A stretch of DNA of 64,000 nucleotides from Coniferiporia sulphurascens (taxonomy: Eukaryota; Basidiomycota; Agaricomycetes; Hymenochaetales; Hymenochaetaceae), in assembly GCA_002794785.1 (NCBI GenBank), contig NBBA01000001.1, positions 3,410,001 to 3,474,000 of the forward strand, in the 5' to 3' direction. The notes below the pieces were generated by a model. The model was given only the letters and a program-made list of their open reading frames with translations, was not told where the DNA came from and ran no database searches. The translations under genes and the position numbers were made by a program. Of the stretch, positions 21,037-32,172 are shown piece by piece; within the stretch, counting starts at the first letter, position 1; each line of letters opens with the position of its first letter.

Positions 21037-23657
21037 ATGACGACTATCTCCCTCTCCCATATGCGCTCTTTGTCTGGCGGTCCCACTTATCCCTCGACAG
21101 AGCTCAGCGACGACCCTGCGCCTGTCGGATACTCTGGTATGGCAGTACCTCGACCCAGCACTTCCAGCTCGCTTCTTCAAGTCCCTCAAGAGCGCGGCTC
21201 TCGCCCACGTTCTGCTTCTAAGGGTTCGAAGGACCCGAGCTTGCGCTCATTGTCCAAACGTACCTCTTTCATTGACTTCGACGGCAATTCGCTAAAGCGA
21301 CGCGAATTGTCGGACAATGGAATCTTCAGCTCGATAAAAGGACGGATCAGCAGAAAGAGGTCCGCCCCATTGCTTTCCAGTGTTCTCTTCACCCCAACTT
21401 TACCTCGCATGGATTCTCCTACGACACCAACCGGACCTGAGGCGAACCACCAGGCGCTGGCCTGTGACTTGGCGCGTGACGAAACAGTAACGAACTCTGG
21501 CGCGACTCTTTCGGCGAGAAGCTATAGAGAGGAGCGCAAGCATACTGTAGTGCCTGGGGAAATCATAGGGGGTGTTGGCTATGGTTACCGGCAGTCGCAA
21601 TCGGTCCGGGACTACAAACTGGACGCGAACGACGTAGACGTGTCCAAGGGCTATTACCGGCCTTTGCCTTTTTCGAGGAAAGATCGGATGCTACTTCACT
21701 CATACCCATGTGATGAAGCCCCATATATGTTGAGCTATAACAAGGCTGTTCTGCAAAAGTGTGTTATTTTTTACTTTCCGTATCTCAGTAATAACCGTTT
21801 TATGCAGCGAGCGTTATTTCAATCTCCTTTTGCGACGTCTCAATCCTATCGAGGCGCCAAGTTTTCACGAGTACTCCACTCCGCCTCAAAGCGTACTTGA
21901 TCTCGGATGCGGCCAGGGCACGTGGGTTCAGGAAGCAGCATTGGCTTGGGCAGATGCCGGGACAAAAATTGTAGGGTTTGATCTAGTCGATCTTGTTGGT
22001 GAGGCAGCAAAATCACTACCTAACGCTACTTGGGGTAGAGGTAATTTGTACGTACCCCGGCAATCTTGCTGTCTATCAACTATTATTCACATCATTCGCC
22101 TTTAGCGTCGCGTATCAACTACCCTTCAAGTCAGGGACTTTCGACCTCGTCAGACTCGCCAATCTTACGGAGGCTGTTCCTAGGCATCGCTGGGAACACG
22201 TACTAATGGAAGCGAAGCGCGTCCTGAAATCGCACGGCAAGGGCCGAATAGAGATTATAGACGACGAAGTCATTTTCCCGTACCCCGACCAGATAGCAAA
22301 CCTATCACGTTCTACATCAAGCAGCAGGCCAGGGACAGCTCGTTCCAGCTGGAGCGGCTCTGAAGTTACCAAATTTACCTCCGATACTTCTTTCGGAGGA
22401 AGTCATCTGCAGGAAGCGACATCTTCTTTCCTTGATCTCGATGCGGACGCGAGAAGCATTGACTCTACTCCTGGATTAATTCACGATGACTCGCCTTCCG
22501 AAGAGAGTTGTGAGTACCTTCCGACGCCAGTGGAATGTACGGACGACCTGGAAACTTTGATCGAACCCGAGAGAATACACACAACACAAGCCGCACAGAT
22601 GCCGTCCACCGCACTTTGTCAGGAAATAGAGAAAATTTACCAGACATTGCTGGAGGGCGCGTACGGAGTAGATCTTCGGCCAGCCAGTTTCCTGGAAGGA
22701 CTTCTCCGGAAAATTTTCGGTCCCACCGGAAGAACGAAAGCAATCAAGGATTTCCAATTGTCCCTTTTAAACCCCGTCATGCATAACCTAGTTGTCTCTA
22801 CGAAAGCTATGAAAACCGGCCAGCTTAGTCCAAGACGAGCGAAGAAGTTGTTCAGAGCCGACCGCGGAAGTAGGAAAGTAGAGAAGGAGAAACAGATAAT
22901 GGACAAACTCGTAATGTCCCAGGCTCAAATGCGAGGGAGCAAGGCTTTGAAGGTCCTTGGCACGAATGGCCCACCGTTATCGCATCCCGCGGCTCTGAGT
23001 GACCCAGTCAGTACGCGTCTCTCGGATGATTCAGATTTGTTCGGCGAATCGAGCCGCCCTAATATGCGGTCGCGCACGTCGTCATCTGCCTCTCTTATCT
23101 CCAACCATTTGATGCATCCACTAGGCTTGCCCAGTGTCACTCGAGTAGACACGCAAGGTCCATATAGACCAACGGGCCTTTTTCTTTTTCCCAACCAGTT
23201 CTTGGAAACCACCCCCCTAGAGCTGGAGATGTACGTCTGTAAACACACAAACACATTGCTCGGTTCCAAGATGGCTCTTGACGAGCATGCATTGAGTCTC
23301 AGGGACGAGAGTGGCGAATCATTGGTCTCGGAAGAGGAGTGGCACGAAATGCTTTGGGAATATGAAAGGTTCGCATATATTCTACTGATAATGTGAAGCG
23401 AAAACTGAATTAGACCCAGGTCGCGCCGTCAGCGCTTTAACCTGCCAGGAACAGGTGGACTATTCGATGACTCTGATGATGAAGACGAAGACTCGGTAGA
23501 TCCACTGAAGGAACCTATTAAACACTCCCGTGCAATCATACCACCTGTTGCCGTTGCCATAAACAACCAGAGCCATCCTCAGCGCCCCTCGTCGGGCTCT
23601 GGCAACTCCTGCACGCAAGTCCGACGCATTCGTGTCTTTGAGGCCTACAAAATCTGA
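21037..23657 (+). CDS. SAM-dependent methyltransferase-domain protein with long disordered regions
   Basis: This protein of about 820 residues carries a class I methyltransferase fold. The N-terminal 190 residues are Ser/Thr/Pro/Arg-rich and probably disordered. SAM motif I reads SVLDLGCGQGTWVQEAALAW (about 21890-21948). IVGFDLVDLV gives the acidic residue after strand beta-2. After a second intron come FKSGTFDLVRLANLTEAV, WEHVLMEAKRVLKSHGKG and RIEIIDDEVIFPYP. A long tail follows, with a conserved-looking stretch (AYGVDLRPASFLEGLLRKIF), then FLFPNQFLETTPLELEMY, and an acidic SDDEDEDSVDP before the stop at 23655-23657. Introns begin gtgtgt (about 21759), gtacgt (about 22048) and gttcgc (about 23369). 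Similar fungal proteins are annotated as methyltransferases without known substrate, so no function is claimed. Confidence 0.85.
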
Positions 23658-23988
23658 CAGTTACGACCATCCTTATATGGACAACGCTCTTTCACAACCA
23701 TTTTTGCATGCTATCTGTTTTTATTCTGCATCGCTTCTTCACAATGTTGTCTCATTTTGTTCTGCAATTTTTCGTTTACTCGCATATCTTAGCGGCCTAG
23801 ACTTGAACATTTACCATGTATTGTAGTATTATCTGACGTTCTGCTTTGGATGGCGGTATGTTGTATCACCCACCGGTCTGATTTTTATCCTCACTGTTCC
23901 ATTCGCACTAGTGTACTGGTTATCATAGATTGTTTAGTTAATATGAATGGATGGACATGATTGAAAGAACATAAGACGGATCATATTC
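23658..23988. other. Convergent 3' spacer methyltransferase gene / LRP1
   Basis: A 331-base T-rich spacer between converging genes. It holds both 3' UTRs and nothing else recognisable. Confidence 0.45.
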
Positions 23989-25080
23989 TCAAGAAGCCGT
24001 CGCTATTTTCTTTCTCCTTTTCTTCCCTGAACCAACCTCCGCAGTGGTAACCGAACTTGCCCGGCTACTCGAGACGTCATCATCAACGATCGCCGTAAGC
24101 TTCTTGCTTTTTTTCTTGGATTTGCTTGCGTTAGAGCCCGCTCCACCCCCTGCTTTCTTAGCGAGCGCTGCGAGATAATTTCATCAGTAACATTGGCAAG
24201 AGTAGTATGTTCTCCGAAAACTTACAGTCGGATGAGTCCGTAGTTCGTAGTCTTTTCTTCTTCTGCACTTCAAAATCTGTTCCAATAGAGTCCAACAATT
24301 CTTGAACTTCCTCAGGTGGAGCACGCGCTACTCCCTTCCCTTTGGCCCCCGGCTGTTTGCTCTCGTCGTCATCGATAATTTCCAATACAGCTTCCTCGCT
24401 ATCTGAGACATTTGCGAGTTCTCGCTGGTATTCCTCCCGCTCGCGCATTTTTTCCGTTACTCGAACGGGTACGAATGTTGAGACAGGCGGCTGTGAGGGC
24501 CCAGCCCCGCCGTTCACTGCGGCCGCGGTCTGTTTCACCTGAGAGATGGCATGCTTGATAAAGCGCTCTGCCACAGCCTTGTCTATACCTGAAGGCTTCC
24601 CTAAATATCGGAAAAGGTCAAAAGAATCCCACGCAAAGACAGAAGTGGACAAGATCATACGAACGTTTCTCGACATCTTCCGCGCCTTGTATTTTAGCAA
24701 AGTAATTGCGCACTCGGTCCTTTCAATGAAGCATTCAGTTATAAGAGAGTACATTGGTCAGAGTCTCCGCTAGCTTACCAGCTCTGCGATGACAGGATGC
24801 GTTTTTGGATCAACTCCACGTGTGCGTAAGTAAACTAAACAGCCAAGCCGGTCAATAGAGGACCCTGCGCGCGCATACAAGCTCTGAACCCACTATAGAT
24901 GAGGTCATTTATCAGGTACGGAAGAACTACATGGATTTTGGCTTGTTGTAGGACGTCTAGTGAAGCGGCCGTCTCCGGCAGAGGCTGGGAAAACAGAGGT
25001 TCGAGTTTTGCCTCAAGTTCATCAAGAGATAAAGACAGGGAGTTGACTTTGGATAGCAGCTTCTTTTTGTTTAACGACAT
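23989..25080 (-). CDS. LRP1: Exosome cofactor Lrp1/Rrp47 (C1D family)
   Basis: This is the nuclear RNA-exosome cofactor of the Sas10/C1D family, which in yeast partners Rrp6 in 3' processing of rRNA and snoRNA. Translation starts at the ATG at 25080 (MSLNKKKLLSKVNSLSLSLD). The C1D core is rebuilt over four introns: LQQAKIHVVLPYLINDLIYI, then YLRTRGVDPKTHPVIAEL, then RVRNYFAKIQGAEDVEKR, and KPSGIDKAVAERFIKHAISQ. An acidic, Lys-rich tail follows. The last exon is very basic (SKSKKKSKKLT and GKKRRKKIATAS), as in other C1D proteins that bind RNA and DNA. Stop at 23989-23991. The conserved YLRTRG...HPV signature spans an exon junction and makes the call secure. Confidence 0.92.
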
Positions 25081-25311
25081 TTCTCCGACCACTTTTAAGA
25101 AAGATAGTCCTAAGTAGTAGGTCCGTGGACGGTAAGGATGTTCAAATTGGGTTTTTGATACGAAAGGTCGTCACGTCACGTGTCATTCCCTCCGCCCTTC
25201 TGTGACTCACGTTAGCGACGCGACGCGTCACGCATGCACGTCCCGGGGGCTTTGACTTGGAACCAGGGGCCATGGTCGGAGACAGTCAACTGCAGCCAAC
25301 AGTTAATAACT
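25081..25311. promoter_or_regulatory. Bidirectional promoter LRP1 / RAD5 with MCB-like and E-box sites
   Basis: This 231-base stretch separates the divergent starts of LRP1 and RAD5. It contains ACGCGT at 25223-25228, preceded by an overlapping ACGCGA (25218-25223). ACGCGT is the MluI cell-cycle box that binds MBF-type factors at S-phase genes in fungi. It also contains a CACGTG E-box at 25177-25182 within a short tandem tcacgtcacgtg. The sites are seen directly. S-phase control of RAD5 is an inference. Confidence 0.55.
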
Positions 25312-28300
25312 ATGTCACAACCTACCGACGACCTTCCTCTGTTCTTATCTTACTCAGACGATGAGGCGGAGGGGAGGCCAAATGAAGAGAAAAGGGCACT
25401 TGTATGTAACTTCAACATTGCATAATGCTCCGAGTCGGGTTACTGACAGCGTTTTCGTGTCAAGGTGGACACGACTATGGACAATGATGCGGTCCTGGAT
25501 GACGAGTTTCTCGCAGGAAGATTTTCTGAGAATCCTCCATCCAGTCCCCGTAGCCTGAGTGAATCTGCTTCTGTGTTCGATAACTACCCAGATGCAAAAG
25601 CTGAAGAAGTCTTGACGTCTACTGCTCGTTCTCCGTCTGGGACACAGCCGCGAAAAAAGCGTAAAATAACTCAGACCTTGCCGCCTTCAGAGACACCCCG
25701 CTCTGAATACTATCTTGGCTCTATTTTGGTCAGTAATGCATGGAGTACCGTGAGGGGCTCTGGATACATCAAGAGCGGTGATCCCGTCCTCGTTGAGAGA
25801 GACAATCTACAAGAGGAAGGCGCTTCGGGAAAAGATGCTAAAAAGAAAGGGAAGGGGAAACAAATGACACTAAACAATATGTTCAAGTCTCAGACGAAGA
25901 GCGGGCCTCTGAAGAAGACGAAGATAAATACGATCGTCAGACTGACCAACTCTAGGGGGTTTGGTACGTATATTCTGTCTAACGGTGGATAACTACACGA
26001 TATCATACGGCATGTTTCAAAGAGTTTGGAAGGTTACCCACAGACGTTTCGGAATGGATATCTAGGCTTTTGGACTTGGGTAGGCTTCCTTATTCTCCGT
26101 TAAGGATATTGTCTTTACACGAGCATTATCAGATATTATAAGTTTCAAGGGGAATACAATGGTGGATTGCCCGGAGAAGTTACATTCGGGTGCGGACCTA
26201 TTGGTATCTTTGTCACTCTATTTTCTGCCTAGCGCTTTCAAACGCTACATTGTCAATTCGACTACTCGGTCCGAATCGCTCCCCTCGAAAACCTGGTTTA
26301 CCGAAGGCCTTGAAACTCAAGAAGAGGAACTGCTTCGTGACCGGAAGCGATCCCTTCAGCAACTATTTGAGAAACTAGGTCTCAGGCCGCTTGGAAATGA
26401 TAACAATTATCCTGATGGGGAAAATATATCTTCAAAGTCACTTCATCAGCCCGAAGCACTTGATAGTACTCGGCCGGAGAAGGGACCAGATAACTCAGGG
26501 TGGCGCGAGACAAATGGAGCAGATACTGAGGAAGAGGAGGGCCTTCTAAGTGAGAATGACCTAGACGTTATCTATAAGCGGTGTGTTCTTGAGTGCACGC
26601 TCTAGTTACGATTTGGCTTTTCCTTACTGTGCACACACAGTGCCCAAGCCAATGATGCGCAAATGGGTGAAATGGATCCTTGCGAGAGTTTCTCTCTGAA
26701 ATTACGGCCTTACCAACGGCAAGCTTTACTGTGCGCTCTCATGAACTCTATTCTACCTTTAGGACATAAGGTTAGACTAACCTGCGTTCAGATGGATGTA
26801 TTCCCGTGAAACGGGTGCTGTATCCGCTCGCCAGTCAGAGTCCATGCATCCGTTATGGGCCGAGTTAGTCCAAACCTGATTTGTTGGGGTGTTTCTATTC
26901 ACCTGCGGGGATTTACTTGTTTCTAGGTACACGTTCCCGCCCGGACCAGATAGCAATGGATCAATCGACCTAACAGCTGAAGATCTGTCATTCTACTACA
27001 ACCCGCATTCTGGAGAGCTCAGTCTCGATTTTCCTCGTGCAGATAACCTCTGCCGGGGCGGTATTTTAGCGTAAGTACCATTTGATAACATCATAATTTT
27101 CCAGCTAATTTTACACTTAGGGATGGTAAATAACACTTTGTCTCTATATCATCCCATGCTAATTTCAGTCACGCGGTGCCTAAAAAACTATAGAAAGTGA
27201 GTCACCTACTCCTCTTGGCGACGGTTATTTTAAGACTTTACAGTGGGCATGGGTAAAACTATCATGGTTTCCTCCCTTATTCAGACAAACCGTGGCGAAA
27301 TTCCAGGAGAAGAAATAGACGTTCCCGAAGAACCTCAGCAACGAGGAAAACACAAACAGCTGAAGCTCGATGCTGCTTTTCGTCCTACACTGAAAAAGCG
27401 AACTACCCGTCGGAGCCGTGCTACGCTAATTATCGCACCAGCGTCCTTGTTGGATCAGTGGGCGAATGAGCTTCGCCGCTCAAGTAAAAAAGGAACTGTC
27501 AATGTCACGGTCTGGCATGGACAGGGTCGTGAAGACCTTGAAGCTGTTATCGACTCAGATGTTGATGCCCTAGATGTAATCATTACATCTTATGGTTGGT
27601 TAATCGGGTACATAACACGATTAAAACTCACCTTAGTTTTTCCGGCAGGTACGTTATCTTCGGAGCACGCGCGACTGGAAAAATCCAGCGGTAAATCTGG
27701 TGTTCCTATATTTGATAGTAAGATTGCGATAATCTGCTTCTGGTCTTCTCTACTCATGCGCAGCGATTAGTCGAATGGTTTCGCGTGGTGCTGGACGAGG
27801 CACATAACATCAAGTCAAGAGGCAGCAAAATGTCTCGGGCGGCTTTTGACCTCAAAAGCCCTCGGCGATGGGCACTTACGGGTGAGCGTTCACTCAGGAT
27901 GTATGAGAGTGAAAGCGACTGACAACACTTCGAAGGCACGCCGATTGTCAATCGTCTCGAGGACCTATATTCTCTTCTGTTTGTTTCATCTCCCCAATTG
28001 GATGAGGGTCCTTAGTAACCTCATGTTCCCAGCCGCTACCTAAACTTTGCGCCATGGTCGGACTATTCATTTTTCCGCTCTATTGTCACACTGCCTTTCC
28101 TCAATCGCGAGCCGAAGGCTATAGAGGTTGTCCAAGTAATCCTTGAAAGTGTGCTCTTACGCCGCGAGAAAACGATGCGTGATCGTGACGGGAACATGAT
28201 CGTTCAGCTACCAAGTAAAGAGGTGTGTCCAAATTTCTTACGTATTGATATCGAACTTAATATTGTATCTTGATGGAGGTCAACCACGAGTATCTGGAGT

Positions 28301-29872
28301 TTTCCCCATTGGAGCGCAGGATCTATGACGATCTGTACAGCAACGCAAAAATCGACTTTGATAGATTGAATGCAGGGGGCCTCGTAGGAAAGAAGTATAC
28401 ACATATACTGGCTATGCTTATGAGGTAGGCGACGTCCGCTTCTTGCATGGAACTAGTGGAAACTGACGACCCGCAGACTTCGACGAGCTGTCCTCCATCC
28501 GAGCCTAGTCCTCACTAAAAGCGATGGCGAAAGAGGCGCGGTCGCCCCTGAAGCCGGCAGTGTGGATGTTAATGACATGATTAAGCAATTTAAGAAAGCC
28601 GAGTGTAGAGGCGATGACGATACATATGCCCAGACTGTTCTCAACAACCTCTCCGTACAAGAGGACGAGGAGTGTCCAATATGTATGGATTTCATGGAAG
28701 AGCCGATGCTTATTCCCATTTGCGCTCATAAATGGTACTTTTATTTTATTTTATAATACTTCGGCTATGAGTAAGCTCACGAGCTGTTTAGCTGCAAGGA
28801 CTGTGTACTGGCCTTTCTCCACGATCGGGCAGAAAAGGGGGAAGAAGGCCAGTGTCCGACTTGTCGCCGTGGGCCTGTAAAGGTTTGTTCACACTTTCCC
28901 TCGTCAGACCTCTTCTAAAGGAGTTACAGGAGGAAGAGCTTTTGGAAATTGTGAGGCGGAGGAAGATTGGGGCAACAGATGTTGGCATTGCTATGGAAAC
29001 AGAGGACGAATGCAATGCTCTCCCTGAAGAGCCGTCATCCTCGCCTGACGTTCAGCTACGAAGGAATGACTTCAAGAGTTCTACGAAACTGAACGCTTTG
29101 GTCCAACATCTTCGTACGTTTTTAAATCGATTATGGATGAAACTCGTCCAACAACATTCTAGGGCGCCTGCGGGATCAAGATCCATGTTTTCGGGCCATT
29201 GTTTTCTCGCAATTCACGAGTTTTCTGGACCTAATTGAAGTAGTTCTGCAACGGGAGAACCTTGTTTGGTATCGCCTCGATGGCTCCACTGAGATCAAGA
29301 AGAGGCATCATGCAATTTCGGAATTCAATACCCCCTCGCGAGCGCCCAAAGTCTTCATGTTGAGTTTGAAGGCCGGTGGAGTCGGTCTCAATGTAAGATA
29401 TTGCATTTTGTGCACGTCTACTCGCTTATCGGATATTCCCTTAGCTCACTGCGGCGAATCATGTTTTCATGGTACTGCCACTATGATCCTCTTCGCTCAA
29501 ACCAGACACTTATAAATTTTTGTAGATGGATTGTTGGTGGAACGCCGCTATCGAAAGCCAAGGTTGTGTCATCTTTCCCTGTTGACGCACAACGCACTGA
29601 CTACCGACGTCTTCAGCCATTGATCGTGTGCACCGTATCGGTCAGGATAGGACCGTTTATGTCACGCATTTTATCGTGGGGACAATACCTCTGACTGTAG
29701 TCCTCAACTCACTGACGTATATCATGTATCATAGGTCTCCAACACTATTGAAGGTCGGATCCTTACAATTCAGAAAAGAAAGACGGCCATCATAAAGGAG
29801 GCTTTAAAAGGTCAGAGAGGAGCCGATTCGGAGACCCTGGAAAACCTCAAGATCGTTTTCGGAGAAGATTAA
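25312..29872 (+). CDS. RAD5: DNA repair helicase/ubiquitin ligase Rad5 (HIRAN, SNF2, RING)
   Basis: This is the SNF2-family translocase and RING E3 of error-free postreplication repair, which polyubiquitinates PCNA and reverses forks. Domains in order: disordered N-terminus; HIRAN ([20 protein letters not shown], about 25705-25770); SNF2 N-lobe starting [20 protein letters not shown]; Walker A rebuilt from microexons as [17 protein letters not shown]; Walker [10 protein letters not shown]; motif [19 protein letters not shown]; a C3HC4 RING inserted between the lobes ([32 protein letters not shown], about 28670-28880); helicase C-lobe with LKAGGVGLN and [19 protein letters not shown]. The Walker A exons are 27121-27125 (5 bases) and 27194-27196 (3 bases), flanked by introns of 50, 68 and 47 bases. 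TAA is at 29870-29872. All catalytic motifs are present. Confidence 0.94.
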
Positions 29873-30864
29873 CAAGAAAGAGTCTAGTTCACCGCATACA
29901 TATCTTCATTTAGAGTAGTTTATTCTGTAGTCATAACCCTGAAAGTAAGATGGTTCTAAATCATCTGTGTTGCCAGAAGTTCTGCATCCACATATCTATG
30001 GCTAGAAGCTTCCGCGGCGAGGCGAAAAAAGTGCATCTCCGATCCGAGTAAGTGGAGCTTCCCACTACTGGTCAGTATCCTGTCCTGCATACACATGTAT
30101 TCAATAGACCTTTGTAACAATCGCTATCCACTTTTGCTATATTCTAGGTCCACTGAGTTCGCGCTAACACCACGACTTGGGCGATATTTAGCAGGCAGTT
30201 GCCTTTGTATACCGACCGATCTCAGCTGTGCGCAGGATCTTCGATGCAGGCTTGTCCGCTTGTCCGCGGTGCACTGGGAGCTTATCTAAATTATGTAAAG
30301 ACGACCCAAAGTCTCCCGTGTTGTTCGGGACGGGCCGGGATATTCGGGTGCTGACGACCAGCCGGCTGAAACGGGACATCCGAAATTCTCGGACCCAATG
30401 GAACAAGGAACGGAAGATCATGCCTAGAGATGTGAGGAATGTGGGTCAGCCCTTGAGATGCAGCCGCCAGGGTGGGCCAGTCCCAGACGGCCCGGGATTC
30501 CCCAAAGCTTCGCTTGAACATTCCACCGTGCGCATACGGAGACAATCTGCCCCGTGATGACCAGCAAGACGTAGTTTCCAGCAGACGAGGAGCTATCATT
30601 AGAGGACGAAGAATCCCGTATGAACGACAGGTATATATATTAGGTAGAGATCGCTAGCAGCAAGACGTGTAGACGGTGTAGTCCCTGGCTTCACGCGGTC
30701 GCGCGGAACCAGGCGGGGTGATACTGAAAAACAAGCTAGCGAGGCGGATTCAGTTGGTATAAATACAATGGACAACAAAAGCACTGGAAAGCATAACGAT
30801 CTCGAGAAATACACAAGCCGAGGAGGAAAAGCAAAGATGGGGATTCTGTCGAGGCTCTGGACCT
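29873..30864. other. Convergent intergenic region RAD5 / Zn2Cys6 gene
   Basis: Nearly 1 kb between converging genes. Overlapping frames of about 100 codons exist on both strands at 30228-30599, but neither has a domain, coding-like intron or family pattern. Nothing is called. Confidence 0.45.
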
Positions 30865-31769
30865 TTACATCATCGCCTCCGAGATGGTGAAATGCACGTG
30901 ATCACCCTCCCCCAAAGTCAGACGAACAGGGAGGCGAGGGTCGATGCGAACAGGCTGAAATCAGAAGACATCAGCCTAGCTCAACGATGTAGGTGAAATC
31001 AACGGACCCCGCTATTTCCAACGTAAAAGTCGCCTCGTTGGAAGTTGCGGGTGATGGCTGCGGCCTCATCTTCCGTGAGCGGTCGCGGCCGTTTTGCTGG
31101 GCGGAATGTTGAAGTGCTAGCGGAGTAATCGTAGTAATACGGCCCCGGGTGCGCCGGAATTTGAGACATGAATGATGCCTGGGGAGGTATGGGGGCAGAG
31201 GCGGCCGGGGCTAAATCGAAGAATGAGCTGTGTCCTGAATGACATCAATTGCAGCGACCCACGCTGTGCACCACTATCGCTCTCGGGATCAGGGTACTGA
31301 CACGTCGCGCCCAATCCACGCTTCAAACAGGACTTGAAGTAGAGAGAAGAGACGTTAGCACATTCAAATAGGTTCACGCCGTCCGCTGTTTACCTGGCAA
31401 GGAAGAACCTAATAGATGGCACCTAATTATTTACAAATCACGGACACGTAAATGTAGGGCATTTTTTCGCACCTCGCTGCACCTCGTCTTGCCCGAGTGA
31501 CATGCGGTGCAGGCTCTACGGACTAGAGAGATTAAGTGAGAGATAGCGGTCTGGGCGGCAAAAAGCTCACTGCGGGGTATTGGAGAAGATCGACGCTGCT
31601 TGCCCTTGCCATTGGAGTTTGCGTCGTTGCCGGGAGTGGACGGCGTCGGCTGCTGGAGGGGCTGCTGGGGGAGCTGCTGGTCGATTTGGGCCTGGTACTG
31701 GTTTGCGTCGAACGTCGACTGCTGGCCGCCGTCCTGGCCCGGGTTGGTAGAGTCGCTGAAGCCGGACAT
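30865..31769 (-). CDS. Short Zn(II)2Cys6 zinc-cluster protein
   Basis: This is a nuclear DNA-binding protein of the fungal binuclear zinc-cluster family. The start at 31769 gives MSGFSDSTNPGQDGG, then a Gln/Pro-rich stretch. The cluster (about residues 87-116) reads ACTACHSGKTRC-SEVLPC-QSCLKRGLGATC, a canonical C-x2-C-x6-C-x5-C-x2-C-x8-C. The fourth cysteine comes from a 15-base microexon, 31394-31408, flanked by consensus splice sites. A Pro/Tyr-rich region with PAKRPRPLTEDE follows. A last exon ends PVRIDPRLPVRLTLGEG...SEAMM, with TAA at 30865-30867. At about 224 residues it is far shorter than usual members and lacks the large fungal-specific regulatory domain. If the last intron (donor gtccgt) is not used, the protein would stop at 30999-31001. 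Targets are unknown. Confidence 0.8.
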
Positions 31770-32172
31770 TTTAATTGTCGATTTATGGCTGGGGCGGGAG
31801 CACACGGCGATGGAACGGGTGCGGACTGGCTCACGCACGGCTAGCCTCCGGTATTTAATGCCCTTCGGGCTTGATTACGTGCCTGCGTGCGACCTCTCAC
31901 GGCCCGGTTCCTCGGCGCTGCCATCTGCGGCTTCCCTTTTGCGTCCGGGCTTTGTGCGGCCCATCCGCGCCCAGTTTGTATTTTTCTTCTCCCGGCAGGT
32001 TTCAGCCGTCTAAATCCGGCCTGATCCTTCGGTTAAACTCGGGTGCCGCGTCGCCTCCGGAGCCCGGCCTGCGGTCTAGCGTGACTGCCGAGCGCGTGCA
32101 CACCCGCGCCGGTTACAATTAATATAAATTCTATTAATACCGGAAAGGCATCACTTATGGTAAATGTGCCCC
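31770..32172. other. Intergenic region: promoter of the Zn2Cys6 gene
   Basis: This GC-rich 403-base stretch lies between two minus-strand genes. No gene is seen in it, and the open frames on the + strand are antisense shadows. Confidence 0.45.

Noticed and set aside
30228..30599. Overlapping frames of about 100 codons on both strands
   Set aside because: Neither shows a motif, splice support or family resemblance. They lie in a convergent 3' region.
30553..30740. GTGATGA followed by CTGA as a second possible C/D snoRNA
   Set aside because: The boxes are about 180 bases apart, and no rRNA-complementary stretch precedes the CTGA.
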